Position numbers and translations under genes: made by a program. A stretch of 64,000 bases of DNA, from NCBI RefSeq assembly GCF_965363235.1, contig NC_134839.1:59363560-59427559 (forward strand), written 5' to 3'. Positions 23,866 through 35,430 of this stretch are shown piece after piece (position 1 is the stretch's first letter; each line of letters starts with the position of its first letter). Below the pieces are notes generated by a model. That model saw nothing but the letters and a program-made list of their open reading frames with translations. It had not been told where the DNA came from and searched no databases. Source of the DNA: Mytilus galloprovincialis (taxonomy: Eukaryota; Mollusca; Bivalvia; Mytilida; Mytilidae).

Positions 23866-26800
23866 AAAACGTCAGGCTTGGTGTGTGGAACGTAAATGGT
23901 TGGTCTAAATATAAAAATTCGGATAATTCTAGGATTAGAGAAAGTGTTTTGAATTTCCTTAATTTGGATATAATTTGTGTTTGTGAAACCTTCTTAAAAA
24001 ACGATGATAATATTGAAATCAGTGGTTATCAATGGTATGGCCATAATAGAAAGTTTTAAAATGCAAAAATGAGAGGATCTGGTGGTGTGGGTGTGTTGAT
24101 AAATGATGAAGTCTTGGATATTTTAAGTGTTTCAATTCTTGATAGTTCAGTGGAAGATATTTTGTGGATTAAATTATCACATAAATATGATGATTCAAAT
24201 AATGTATGTGTGTGTTTGCTATTTACCACCGGAAGGGTCAAGTCGTTTAAATGATGGTGAAAAATTTTATAATGATCTGCTACAACAAGTTTCTTGCTAC
24301 CAAAATGAAGGCTTTGTGTATATTGGTGGAGATGTTAATTCTAGATGCGGGAGCGAGCAGGATTACATACAAGGTGTGGATGATATTAACGACAGAGAAA
24401 TTATTGACGTTATAAGTAACAAGTACGGTGATCGTCTAATTGACTTTTTGACCAGTTGTAACTTGTGTATGCTAAATGGTCGTGCTGATGGACATAACGA
24501 CTTCACTTGTGTATCAAAGCGTGGACGGTCAGTTTTTGACTATGTCTTTACACCTCATGAACAGTTAGACATGCGTACAAGCTGTGACGTGTATTTAATG
24601 TCTGATTTTATAGTCGATACTGGTTTGAACTTTGAGAAGTCCATCCCGTACCATGGACCAACAGTGTGGACTGTAAACGTAAAGAACGACATTGCATGCG
24701 ATACGAGTAATATTGGACAAGCACCAAATACAGATAGACCCAGGTACAATTTAAAACGCTTCCCATTGAACTTTCTTGACAACAATAAACACATTCAAGA
24801 TACTATTGACAAAATTAAACACGAACTAGTCACAAATAAAGACTTTAAAAGTCCATATACAGAGTGTGTTACTTTAATTGAAAGAGGATGAAAGACACAG
24901 TTCCCATATCGAAGACCCCGACAGGACCAAGTTCAAATAAAAGGAAGAAATCGCTTTGAAAAACATATTGGACTGAAGAACTTACCTCATTATGGATTAA
25001 GTGTGTATTAAAGAAAAGCAGTGGTTGAAATGCAAAAACTACACTAATCTGAGACGTAAACTAAAACAGGAGTTTTGTAATAATCGTAATTAGTTCGATA
25101 AACTAAATAGAAATACTAAACGTAACTTTCAATTAAAGGAGCAGGATAATTTGACTAAACTGTTTCAAAGTAATAGCACTCGGGACTTTTGGAAATACAT
25201 TGGTAATATTGGCATTGAGAATGAACGTCGCCAAAACATTCCATTTAAAGTAAAAACAGATGAAGGCTTTAGTAGTGATGTTGATGTTGTCCTGGACGAT
25301 TGGAAAACAGATTATGAAAAACTATTTAATTCTGGTGATAATAACAACTTTGATAACAATCATTTAGACTGGGTAAAGGGAAACAATCATGTTTTCCCCG
25401 ACTAGGAAGTATGATACCTTGAACTGCCCTGTTACGAGACAAGATGTCATTGACGCTGTAAATAGGACTAACTTGAATAAAGCAGTCGGTTTTGACTATA
25501 TTCATGCGGAAAGTTTACGCAATAGCATATGTATAGACCTGTTATTTAAACTTATGTCATTCTGCTTTCAAAATGGTAAAGTGTCTGATTTATGGTTAAA
25601 TGGAATTATCAATCCTATTCCAAAAAATGATAGTGGTTGTAAATTCGATCATATGTCATATAGAGGTATAACTATTTTATATATCCCATGTAAAAAATTT
25701 GCTGACAATTGGAATAAGCGTCTAAATAAATGGCTTCATGAAAATGAAATTTTATGTGATGAACAGAACGGTTTTCGAAAAGCTAGAAACTGTACAGATC
25801 ATGTTTATGTATTAGATAATATTGACAAAATCAAAAAAAATGCAAACAAGGATACATTTGTATCTTTTGTTGACGCAAAGAAAGCATTTGATATTGTTGA
25901 TAGAGACTGTCTACTATTTAAATTGAGAAAAAATGGTAATAGCGGTATATTTTTAAATTGTATTACTTCTTTATACAGTAATGTCAATTGTGCAGTCAGA
26001 GTAAATAACTTTATGACATCCTTTTTTCCTGTTGCTCTTGGTGTAAAACAAGGCTGTGTTTTATCGCCGACTTTATTTTCTATCTATGTAAATGATTTAG
26101 CCTCAGATATTAAAGAAGCAAATTGTGGTATTCAAATAGATAACATAATGGTCTCTATGTTATTATATGCTGATGACATTGCATTGATTGCACCTGATGC
26201 AGAGAAACTGCAAAAGCAGTTGGACATTTTAAAGAAGTGGTGTGAAAAGTGGAGATTAACTCTAAATAAAAACAAAACCAAAATTGTTCATTTTAGAAAT
26301 AAATCTATACAAAGAAGTAATTTTCAGTTCAAATGTGGTGAACTTTGTCTTGAATATGCAGCTTGTTATAAATATCTTGGTGTACTTTTGAATGAATTTT
26401 CAGATTATTCTATAATTGCAAATGAATTGTATAAATCAGCTAATGGAGCTCTTGGTGTTATAAAGGCAAAATTTTGTAAAACTGGTGGTATGAATTTTGA
26501 TGTATTTACTAAATTATATGACACTTTAGTCAAACCCATTTTTACATATGCTTCCGGTGTATGGGGCATTAATATACATAATAGTATAAATAATTTGAAA
26601 AACAATGCTTGTAAATTTTTCTTAGGCTTAAGCAAAAGACGCAGCAACTTAGCTGCTAGAGGTGATATGGGTTTTTTATCAGGTGATGCACTACTAAAAG
26701 TTGAAGTTTTTAAACTATAGAATCGTCTGAAATGTGACAACACCAGTAATATATGTAAAAAGGTTCATACCTGGACGATTGGAAGAAAATCGTCATGTGA

Positions 26801-27330
26801 TTATAGAGTTTTACAGTTAGCTCGTAAATATAGTTTGATTATAAATGTAGGAGATGAAATTAATATGAGTAATGTATGGGATTCTATACAAACTTTTGAA
26901 AAAGAATATTGGCACCATAAAGTATGGAATGATAAAAAATAATGTCAATGGTAATAAATTAAGATTTTATAGATTGTTTAAAACTTGTATTGGTACGGAG
27001 CCTTATGTAAAGGTAGTTAATAATAGATGCCACCGACGTATTTTGTCACTATTCAGAGCTGATTCTTTACAACTTAAAGTTGCTAGATCACCAGAACCTC
27101 TACAAGACCGTTTATGTATTTTTTCTGATAGTTGCCAAATTGAAGATGAAAACACTTTCTTTTTAATTGTTGTTTTTACTCTGATATCAGACATGAATTA
27201 TATGCTAAAGCCTGTCTTTTAAATGTTGATTTTGAGTATTTATGCGATATTGAAAAACTTCGGTATCTTATGTGTAATGAGAATATGGTTCCTCTTTTAG
27301 CTACTTCCCTTTATCATATGTTTTATCGAC
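23866..27330 (+). pseudogene. LINE ORF2: endonuclease plus reverse transcriptase, broken
   Basis: The AP endonuclease starts near 23866 (GVWNVNGWSKY, then IICVCETFL, GSGGVGVLI, GGDVNSRCG and FDYVFT). The usual C-terminal SDH motif reads SDF. Reverse transcriptase occupies 25151-25405 and then 25389-26720 in another frame. Its landmarks are VGFDYIHAE, NGFRKARNCTDHVYVL, FVSFVDAKKAFDIVD, LGVKQGCVLSPTLFSIYVND and the catalytic YADD at 26166-26177. A C-terminal Cys/His region (CHRRILSLFRADSLQL ... DEN) follows at about 26870-27222. Stops and frame changes occur near 24056, 24240, 24890, 25085, 25400, 26720 and 26940. The reverse-transcriptase core itself is one uninterrupted frame of 443 codons. 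Confidence 0.82.
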
Positions 27331-27613
27331 GAAAACATGTCATCTAGAAATTATATTTGGTTTTTTTTTATTTTTTATTTACGAAATACTTTTTAAATGC
27401 AACAAAGCTGTCTTTTTGTGCATGTATTAGATGTTTGTTTTAATGATAGTGTCTCATAAGTCGTTTTAGGCTGGCATCCTTTTACTTAAATGTTAGGTTC
27501 TTATGACTGTATGTGTATATATATAGCAAAAGTAAATAAACACGATGTACAGAAGGTATATAATAATATTTTTAAATTTGCAAACTACATTTCACATCAA
27601 ATAATAACAGTTC

Positions 27614-27673
27614 GTTAAAATATTGTCACTAGCGCTTTCATGCCTTCTGGCAATCTTCAGGCGACATTTTAAC
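27614..27673 (-). ncRNA. Hammerhead ribozyme of the Penelope-like element
   Basis: The minus strand shows the conserved core in order: CUGAAGA (27660-27654, the CUGANGA box), then stem II UUGCC-AGAA-GGCAU (27653-27640). Next come GAAA (27639-27636) and GCGCUA (27635-27630), with cleavage predicted after the A. Stem I forms between GUUAAAAU...GUCGC (27673-27661) and GUGAC...AUUUUAAC (27629-27614). The very short stem III is the type reported for Penelope-like elements, where hammerheads reside in the terminal repeats. Predicted from base pairing only. Confidence 0.72.
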
Positions 27674-27753
27674 AATGTCCTTGACGACACTGCCGTTGGT
27701 AACGTTTATTACGTTACAATAACGGTTAGGGGAGATAAATCAAACGTGTTTAC

Positions 27754-27822
27754 GTAGATCCGTTTAATTTTGGCTGAAATCCTTTATAAAGTGTGCTTTC
27801 AGCCAAAATTAAACGGATCTAC
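27754..27822. repeat. Perfect 26-bp inverted repeat with 17-nt loop
   Basis: GTAGATCCGTTTAATTTTGG and the next six bases (27754-27779) are exactly complementary to 27797-27822. The loop is TCCTTTATAAAGTGTGC. It sits inside the Penelope-like element's terminal region, about 80 bp from the hammerhead. Confidence 0.85.
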
Positions 27823-28203
27823 TTATTTTATTAAAGTGTCACCATCCATTACAAGGACATGACAGTTTCCTCAGAGGGCATTAATGAAAAACATAGAAGA
27901 GTCACTCATTTTCCCTGCCATCACTTGTGTCCAGTAACTCCGGCTTCCGTACTGGACTCTTACATTTTTCAGGAATTTTTGAATTATACTAGTTTTAATT
28001 ACAGTTGGCAGAGATGTGTAAATACACAGCCACGTTCTATTACTTAACCTTAGTAAAATTTATTACTCATTTTTCTTATCATCTAATTATTATATTTTTC
28101 CCCTCTGGGGAAACTGTCCTGAGCTTTCTTATCCAAAAACTTTCCCGAGCAAGTCTGTCGGTCTTTGACCAGTCCTCGTTGTGATCTATGATGGTGATGG
28201 TAA

Positions 28204-28635
28204 TTATTTTAAGATCAGCTTGGGCATGCCATGTGATCTTAAATGACGACTTACGGGGAGGTCGGGCTTGCAGGTGTAGTCACTACGATGACCATTCATG
28301 CGTTTGTTGAATGGCTGTTCTGTCTCGCCAACATACTGCATGCCACATCGACACTGAAGAATGTATACAACATTCTGGGTTTTGCAAGTTACATTACAAA
28401 ATATTGTGTACACAGACCCAGTGGAGTGGCAAGTAAAAGTTTGAGTATTCAGTAATTGTTGGCAAGTCAGACATCGTCCACATGACTTGCACCATCCTGT
28501 AGTTGAACAGCTTTTATTAGAGGAGACGGCAGCTTTCACTAATAAGTCTTTTAGACTTGCTGGTCTCCGAAAAGCTAAGACAGGAGGATCGGGAAAGATT
28601 TTGGATAATTTTGGGTGATTGGCAATACTTGCCAA
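28204..28635 (-). pseudogene. GIY-YIG endonuclease region of the Penelope-like element
   Basis: The readable frame contains CCKSCGRCLTC-like zinc-binding cysteines (CKSCGRCLTCQQL), then NVVYILQCRCGMQYVGETEQ and FNKRMNGHRSDY, and ends ...SRHLRSHGMPKLILK. The VYILQC...YVGETEQ core is the GIY-YIG signature, with the downstream R and H of the nuclease. In the family, this nuclease nicks target DNA for reverse transcription. The element as a whole is broken. Confidence 0.8.
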
Positions 28636-29011
28636 TTGGCACGGATCAAACGTGAAAGGTTAGTAAAGGCGGGATTTTATGTTAAAACAAATGGAACTAT
28701 TTTGCTGCGCATCTTCTTTTTGTATTGTAATAGATCATTGCGGCTGTTATTGTTAGCACGCGCAAAACCCTTATCTATGTCCCATTTCTTATAACCTCGT
28801 TTGATTAAAAATCCGCGAAGTTCCTGTAACCGCTGAGTGACAGCCTCCTCAGAGGAGCAAATCCGCTTTACTCTGAGAGCTTGACTGTACGGGATACTTT
28901 TTGTACAGTGTTTGGGATGACAGCTTTGGGGAGAAAGGTCCTGATGTTTATCTGTAGGTTTACAGTAGAGGTCTGTTGATATGACACCGTCCTTTATAGA
29001 TGTAGTTGTGT

Positions 29012-30274
29012 CTAAGAAAGATATCTTAGAGTTGGATATTTCATATGTAAATTTAATTGACTGTTTGCATGTCTGATAAAAGCATCCAATTTTTGTTGGG
29101 ATTCAATCCATTTCATGTCAACATCATCGATGAAACGGAACCAAGACAGAGGTTTGGATAAAGATGTTGAAATAATTTGTTTCTCTAATTTGCCCATGAA
29201 AATATTGGCGTAAGACGGTGCCATTTTCGTCCCCATCGCTGTCCCGTTTATTTGACGGTAATTCTCACCATTAAAGGTAAAATTGTTACATTTCAGGACC
29301 AGAGTAAGCAGCTGGACTACACATTCGGTAGGTGGTTCTAAAGTGTTGCGCGAGTCCCATATTTCCCTACACGATTGTATTCATATCATCATGAGGTATG
29401 TTGGTATACAATGAGGTGACATCTAAAGTGACAAGGAGGGTTTCCGGAGGAAGAGGGTTCATGGATTCCATTTTGCAAAGATAATCTGTAGTGTCTTGAA
29501 TATGAGAAGGAAGATTTTCTACATGAGATCTTAAATGAAAGTCTACAAATTCTGAGATGTTCTCAGTCGGTGGCCGTTGGCGGATACAATGGGTCTACCA
29601 GGGTTGTTAACCTTGTGTATTTTAGGAAGAAGATACAATCGACCAGGCTTGGCGTTCTCTGGTTTTAAATATCCAATTGTATCCTCATCTATGTGACCGT
29701 CATTGTGCATGGTTTGTAACGCAGTAATAATTTTGGAACTAAACTCGGAAGTAGGGTCATAGTCAAGTTTCTTATAAAATCTCTCATCAGAGAGCTGACG
29801 CTCTACTTCCGCGATGTAGTTGGCTTTGTCCATTATCACAACGGCACTTCCCTTGTCTGCTGGTTTTATAACAATATCATCTCGGTTTCTCAACGATTGT
29901 ATGGCTTTTTTCTCGTCAGAAGAGGTGTTATAAAACGACGAGTACTTGTTGCTGGCTAGATGAACAACATCCGATTTGATTTTGTCAATAACATCTTCCA
30001 GTGTAGCAGATTTGCTGGGCTTTGGAATCCATGAACTCTTCTTTTTAAAGTGCGGAATTATGATTTCGTCCTCCGAGTTGGACGTGTCTGTGTCTTCCTC
30101 ATTATCCTTCTCTTTATCCTTGTTACCAAAGTATTCTTTAATTCTGATGGTTCTGGCAAAGTTATTGAGGTCATCCTCCAGTTTCACATTATCTATGTTA
30201 CTTGGAGTAGGGCAAAAATTCAAACCCTTAGATAAGACTTTAGTTTCATCCTCAGTTAAAGAGACTGTTGACAA
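29012..30274 (-). pseudogene. Reverse-transcriptase region of the Penelope-like element
   Basis: The N-terminal part (30274-29543) has an acidic linker, then AIQSLRNRDDIVIKPADKGSAVVI, PGRLYLLPKIHK and [12 protein letters not shown]. The RDDIVIKPADKG and PKIHK signatures are diagnostic of Penelope-like reverse transcriptases. The C-terminal part includes [17 protein letters not shown] and WFRFIDDVD, the region carrying the catalytic acidic pair. The gene is broken. Confidence 0.8.
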
Positions 30275-30779
30275 ATTTATTTATATATAAATTAAATTAA
30301 ATTTCAAAATGCTCTTAAAGTCCTTTAACTCTCTACATTTTTCTCCAACCTGTTTCACATCTTTGTGATAATCATGGATGAATGTAACTAACGGTAATGT
30401 AACGTCACGATAATAAGGCTGTAACAATGCATTAAAGGGACGTAACCCTTACAAAAGTAACGTCTTATCTGTTTAGGCTTGGTTTGTACTTTTGTATAAA
30501 CATATTTTCTTTATTAATTCTCATTTCTTTGGTAAATTGGTCGTCACATTGGTAAAATGGGAAAACATAGTATTTGGGTGACTTGTTGCTAGCGCATAAA
30601 TCCATGTGTTCACTTACGTTAATCATCCTAATTTCTTTATGTCGAATTTGATGACGGTGAACAGTAAATCTTTTATATATATATATATAGATATTGTAAT
30701 GGATGGTGACATTATCTTATCTTATCACAAACCAAGCTAAACTAAATGGTCTACCGTTAGCTTTAAAGCATATGAAAAT

Positions 30780-32806
30780 ATCGCGCCTAATCGATGCCGG
30801 TGTGAGAAAAGGTGTAAAATCGAAAAATCGAACTCAGTTGAGCTCCACTGACTAATGCCAGCGTCACACTGTCCCGATTTTTACGCCGATGGCAACACGA
30901 TTATGGAAATTTTCAAAATCGGGACTGATCGTATCCAGATCGGGCTATTCGTAGTGCCATCTTTAACCATCGTAGAACCATCGGCCACTTTTTCTAGCCT
31001 TCGGGGACAACTTCGGGAAGGGTTCTAATTTTTTTAACATGTTGAAAAATCCCCGAAGGTGCGTCTGATGTTGAGGGTTCGTATTGAGTTCGTATCACCA
31101 TCCTCACCATCGTAATGTCACCGGGAATGCATCTTTGAACATCGTATTGCATTCGTGTTTCCATCGTTTTCATTGGGCAGTTTTGACATTACGATGTCTA
31201 CACGAATGAATCACGAAGCTACCCGGAGGTCTTACGATGGCAACACGACTTCGTGAAGACTTCGTAATCCCGTCGTGTTGCCATCGAATAAAAGTACGAA
31301 GGCGACAAGATGGAACTACGACAGCAATAAATCCAGCTAAATGTAAGTTAATTTTCGCGCTAAAATACATTTAAAGTGCCATGCGCGATATGCACTGGTC
31401 AGTCTAATACGACAGTTAAGAAAGACGCTCACAAAACATGGAGCTCATATCATATGATTCTATGAGAACAAGAAAGGCGATAGCGTTGTTTCTATTAATT
31501 CAAATGGAACAAGAAGAGCAGCTATTACAGGCTAAGGATTTATTTACAAGTAGAATATTATTTTTTGTCAATTTTTCATATCAAGTAACATAATGAAAAT
31601 CATAAACGCGCCTCGTACACCAACACTGCAGGTACACAGTATATAGGGAAACCAACTTTTTCTTCATTATTCTGATTTTTTATGTATCTTCTGAGTTGTT
31701 GTCATACGAACGTTTACTCCATAACCATTTTGTTTTCTATATGTCATGTTTTTGCCGCATTTGTTGCTTTCCCCACATTCTTCCTTTTGTCTATATTATT
31801 ATGATATTCTCCTGGAAAGAGCTCTTTTGAATAAAAGGGATCAACGAACCCATTACCTTACCTTTAAGATAGATCAGTAAACATGGGCATAATTATGGGT
31901 GATTATTCAGACTAGTGCACACATTTAACAGTTCAAACAAGGCAATGCCGAGCGTGGCATCCCCTCGTATGTAACATATTGGGGACAAATATGGACACTA
32001 TATTTGTATATGACACATGCAGAAAATAGTAAATTGAATATGCATATTTGATACATAAACTATTTTTTTAGAAATCAACAAAAACATTCAGTAACTGGAA
32101 ATACCTTTAATATTGTCTTTAGAACCAGCAGGTAAAAAAATGAGCAACCAATTTCCTGGGTATTATGCTATTTCAAGGAGAAAAAACAAGTTCATCTGCA
32201 TGACCTTGACCTTTGGCCTTGAACGTAAAAAATGTCAGATCATTACAAGGAGGAACAATATACCAGATGTGGTTAAAATCTTTTGAAGAATATTGGTTTT
32301 AGTGTGTCCACAAGGGTGATATTGCCTTGTATTCCAACTGCCACTGTGACCTTGACCTTTGAACTTTAAAGTCAATAGCGCTTAAGCTGTACACGACGTC
32401 TTTTAGACATCGTATGGCCATCGCGTCATCATCGTAATCCATCGTGTAGCCTTCGTAATCCATCGCGTAGCCTTCGTGATCTATCGTGTAGGCTTCGGCT
32501 GCGATATGAAGCTTAAATACCCGTCTTCGGTTAACCTTCGTATGTCCATCTTTTGATATCGTTTATAATTTCGGCACCATCGTATAAACTTCGTTATTCT
32601 TCGTACTTGCTTCGGTCACTTTTTGGTATTTTAACGAGATCGGGACCAACTTCGTACGAACTTACAATTTTCGCATTCGGGTGTCCATCGTATATAAAAA
32701 TCGGGACAGTGTGACGCGGGCATTATAACGGATCATAACGAGCATAATCGAGATCATTGTGAAAAAGGGCGTTATATCGAATTCAGTTAAGCTCCACATT
32801 GAACAC
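30780..32806 (+). repeat. Direct repeats flanking the short TIR element
   Basis: TAATCGATGCCGGTGTGAGAAAAGG...CTCAGTTGAGCTCCACTGA (about 30788-30851) is repeated as TAATCGAGATCATTGTGAAAAAGG...TTCAGTTAAGCTCCACATTGA (about 32742-32803). The short element therefore appears to have inserted in or between two units of an older tandem repeat. Confidence 0.6.
30855..32723. mobile_element. Gene-less 1.87-kb copy of the recombinase element
   Basis: The ends ATGCCAGCGTCACACTGTCC and GGACAGTGTGACGCGGGCAT match those of the 41719-48831 element. The left block (30855 to about 31742) matches 41719 to about 42594, and the right block (about 31750-32723) matches about 47767-48831, nearly identically by eye. 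The join falls near TATGTCATG|TTTTTGCCGCATTTG. Both terminal kilobases are rich in CATCGTA and CTTCGTA motifs. The whole gene region of the long copy is missing. TA flanks both sides of the ATGCC/GGCAT ends (CTGACTA- and -TATAACG). Confidence 0.85.
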
Positions 32807-33159
32807 TGAAACAACAAAAAATGAGCACGACATCATTCCGTTCGTTGCTACATATGATACTTATTATAAACGTAAATGATGCCCAAGAAAAACTGGTTTT
32901 AATAAAAAGCGAGACTACGACAGTAAGTATTCAAGAGTTTTAGATTATTCATAGTAAGGTAATCTACAACAATTTGTAAAACCTTAAATTTCCGGGGGGA
33001 AACATGAGGTGACCCAAGATTTTAATATTTGTAGTAGAGGTAAATAAATAACCTCCAATGTCGTAAATATTACGCATGTCCAAATTTAGATTGAATAAGA
33101 ATTGATATGAAGCCTAATGTATGTATTTACATTTTGTAGCTTCTTGTTAAAAGTAGAAT
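32807..33159. other. No gene seen
   Basis: Short AT-rich spacer. No supported feature. Confidence 0.4.
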
Positions 33160-33545
33160 AACAAAAATACCGAATTTCGAAGAAAACTCAAAACGGAAAG
33201 TTCCTAATTAAATGGCAAAATCAGACGCTTAACCACATCAAACGAATGGATAACAACTGTAATATTCCGGACTTGTTACAGGCATTTTCCAATGTAGAAA
33301 TGGTAGTTTAGCCCTAGTTTTGTAGCAACCTAATTTAAACCTCTCGCTTTTATGAAGGACGCCTGAAATTCCATTACATTGACAACGATATGTGAACAAA
33401 ACAAACAGACACAATAGGTAAAAATGTCACAAGTTAACATTGTGTTATAATCCCAATCAATATGAAAAAAAAACATTGAAATATGTCAACAAAGAAACAC
33501 AAAAAGGTATAAAGACAAATCACATTAGTAAAAATGAACTACAAT
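33160..33545 (+). repeat. Family B repeat copy
   Basis: Contains CTCAAAACGGAAAGTTCCTAATTAAATGGC, ACATCAAACGAATGGATAACAACTG and AACAAAACAAACAGACACAATAGG, shared with 9230-9400 and 16190-16330. Confidence 0.6.
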
Positions 33546-35214
33546 AATACAAAAGTTAACATAGCACAATAACACAGTGACGGATGTAATAAGTATCGAG
33601 ACCCGTCACTTGGATATTTCCAAAAATAGACTAAACAGTAAAAGTAATATTTTCAATGACAGTATAAAGAATATAATAACACTTTATTAAGATGATAAAC
33701 ATTATTAAGATCGTGAAAAGAGACGTACATATAGCTTCTTGTTATTAAGATACGTAAGTCGAAATGCACTAGTGCAAACAAAGTTAACACTATGTATACA
33801 CAGAGTGTTCTACTGGTTTGTTAGGAACTATTCGTTCTAATCCTTACTCCTTTACCATAATTTGAAATATTTAATCGTGTCGAGTCTTACATGGGTGTAA
33901 ATAGTGCCGACATGGTCATTGCTCGATAGTTTAATACTTAAAAGATTAAACAAATTTAGTTTAGGGCATCATATGCACATTCATTTTGAAACATTACATT
34001 CATCAAAATTTTCGGAACAGTGTGTATTTGTAAAGATTGCTATACTCTATAGGAGCTCTAAACCAAAAACTGAAAATTTTAAAAGTATAGAAATTTGAAC
34101 ATAAAACTCCAAATAACACCAAATAAAATTATTAAAAAATGAATATGAGACGACTTAAGTATGCAAATGCATGAAATATATAATCACAATAACTGCTTCT
34201 ATTGAGTCATATCATTATAAAGTTTTGATTTATAACGTGATAAATTATATGGTTCTTCGTCTTATGATATTTTAATGGTATCGCATTGTGGTGGCTACGA
34301 TCTGTCATTACTTAAATGTTAATCTTAGACTTGCTGCTGTGATCCTTGCAAAATACAATTTTTATGTATTAAAATCGAATGAAGAACTTGTTGAAACAGT
34401 TCAAATGGTAAACACTATAATGATGTTTTATATATACTTGTGATGTACTCTCGTTTTTTATCTTTTATAAAGGCGAATAATAATAACGATTTTAACAATG
34501 ATATATGGGTATGAGAGTAAATCGAATAAAATGTAAAATATGAAGGTAGTAAATATGTACCATATCATTTGTAATATACCTTTATGAACGAGCCTGTCTC
34601 AAGTCATGAGTTTTTATAAAAATTAGAAGATTATGTACGATTGCCAAAGAGACAGCTCTCCTCCAGTAATCAATTGACGCAAAAGGCAACAGATGTAGTC
34701 CAGAATTTGCCGTTTGTAGCTGTTTGTAATATTGCTTTCAGTTTTCTCTTTTGAGTTAACTGAATGACTGCTATTTTGGTTCCTTCTAAAAATGAAAGCT
34801 TTCTCTACGTTTTTGGTTTTGACTAACAGTCGAAGGTATTATACTGTACAAAAATTGTAACGTTTAATCATTGAAGTGCATGTCCTGATAGTTTTCTCAT
34901 TGGCAATTATAATAGCCCATTAAAATATATTAATCCAAGTAAAAGCAAAATAAATGTGAATGAAATCGATTTCAATAGAAATCGTATGAATTCCTCACAG
35001 AGCGTGAGACTTGTCAATGTAACGGGCAACTGTTGACAAGTTTGATTCACAATCAGAAGATTCTAAAATTCTTTTCATAATAATGTTTCAAATTTTAGCC
35101 AGGTGCATGACAAACTTGATTTTTTTTTAGTCGAACAAGAACAGACCGTTAAATCTATAAAGTTTTCATTACATTGAAAGAAAAAGACAACGTAACAACC
35201 AAACAATTTTTAAT
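33546..35214. other. No gene seen; AT-rich spacer
   Basis: The frame at 33904-34098 is short and featureless. A piece near 34625-34680 (TTGCCAAAGAGACAGCTCTCC) resembles the family A end in reverse. Nothing else is recognisable. Confidence 0.4.
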
Positions 35215-35430
35215 TGCGATGACCGGGTCTGCATTTACATGAGCTAAACTACGGTTGCCATATGTGGAGCAGGTTCTGTTTACCTTTCCGGAGCGGGGTT
35301 GGTGTTGTTCAGTCTTTAGTTCTAAGAGTGTGTTTGTGTATTGGTGTTTGTCTGTTTTTTGTTTTTTTTTATTATTTTAGTTATCGCATTGACAGTTATG
35401 AGTTTTAATGTCACTTTGGACTCACTGCCT
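35215..35430 (+). repeat. Family F repeat copy
   Basis: Contains GGTCTGCATTTACATGAGC, GGTTGCCATATGTGGAGCAGG and TTGACAGTTATGAGTTT, shared in part with 37195-37262 and 39770-39860. Confidence 0.55.

Larger units (their letters stand above)
22960..27545 (+). mobile_element. Nearly full-length, broken LINE (non-LTR retrotransposon)
   Basis: A plus-strand series of ORF1-like, AP-endonuclease, reverse-transcriptase and C-terminal segments runs in the usual LINE order, followed by a 3' region ending near AAAGTAAATAAAC (27530-27542). Several frame changes and stops separate the segments, so the copy is inactive. Clade is uncertain: an endonuclease plus a YADD reverse transcriptase without a visible RNase H suits CR1/Jockey-type LINEs. 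Exact ends are approximate. Confidence 0.8.
27600..30711 (-). mobile_element. Penelope-like retroelement, broken
   Basis: On the minus strand a reverse-transcriptase region (about 30262 down to 29000) precedes a GIY-YIG endonuclease region (about 28620-28204). This is the domain order of endonuclease-bearing Penelope-like elements. A hammerhead ribozyme fold lies downstream at 27673-27614. The 16-bp sequence TGTCACCATCCATTAC is found near 27838-27853 and in reverse complement near 30696-30711, suggesting terminal-repeat remnants. The element is broken in several places. Age is moderate by eye, since long protein stretches are still readable. Confidence 0.8.

Noticed and set aside
31170-31370. 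Frame MYFSAKINLHLAGFI..., also found at 41968-42225
   Set aside because: It is conserved only because both transposon copies share the same subterminal DNA. It consists of the CATCGTA/CTTCGTA repeat region and resembles no protein.
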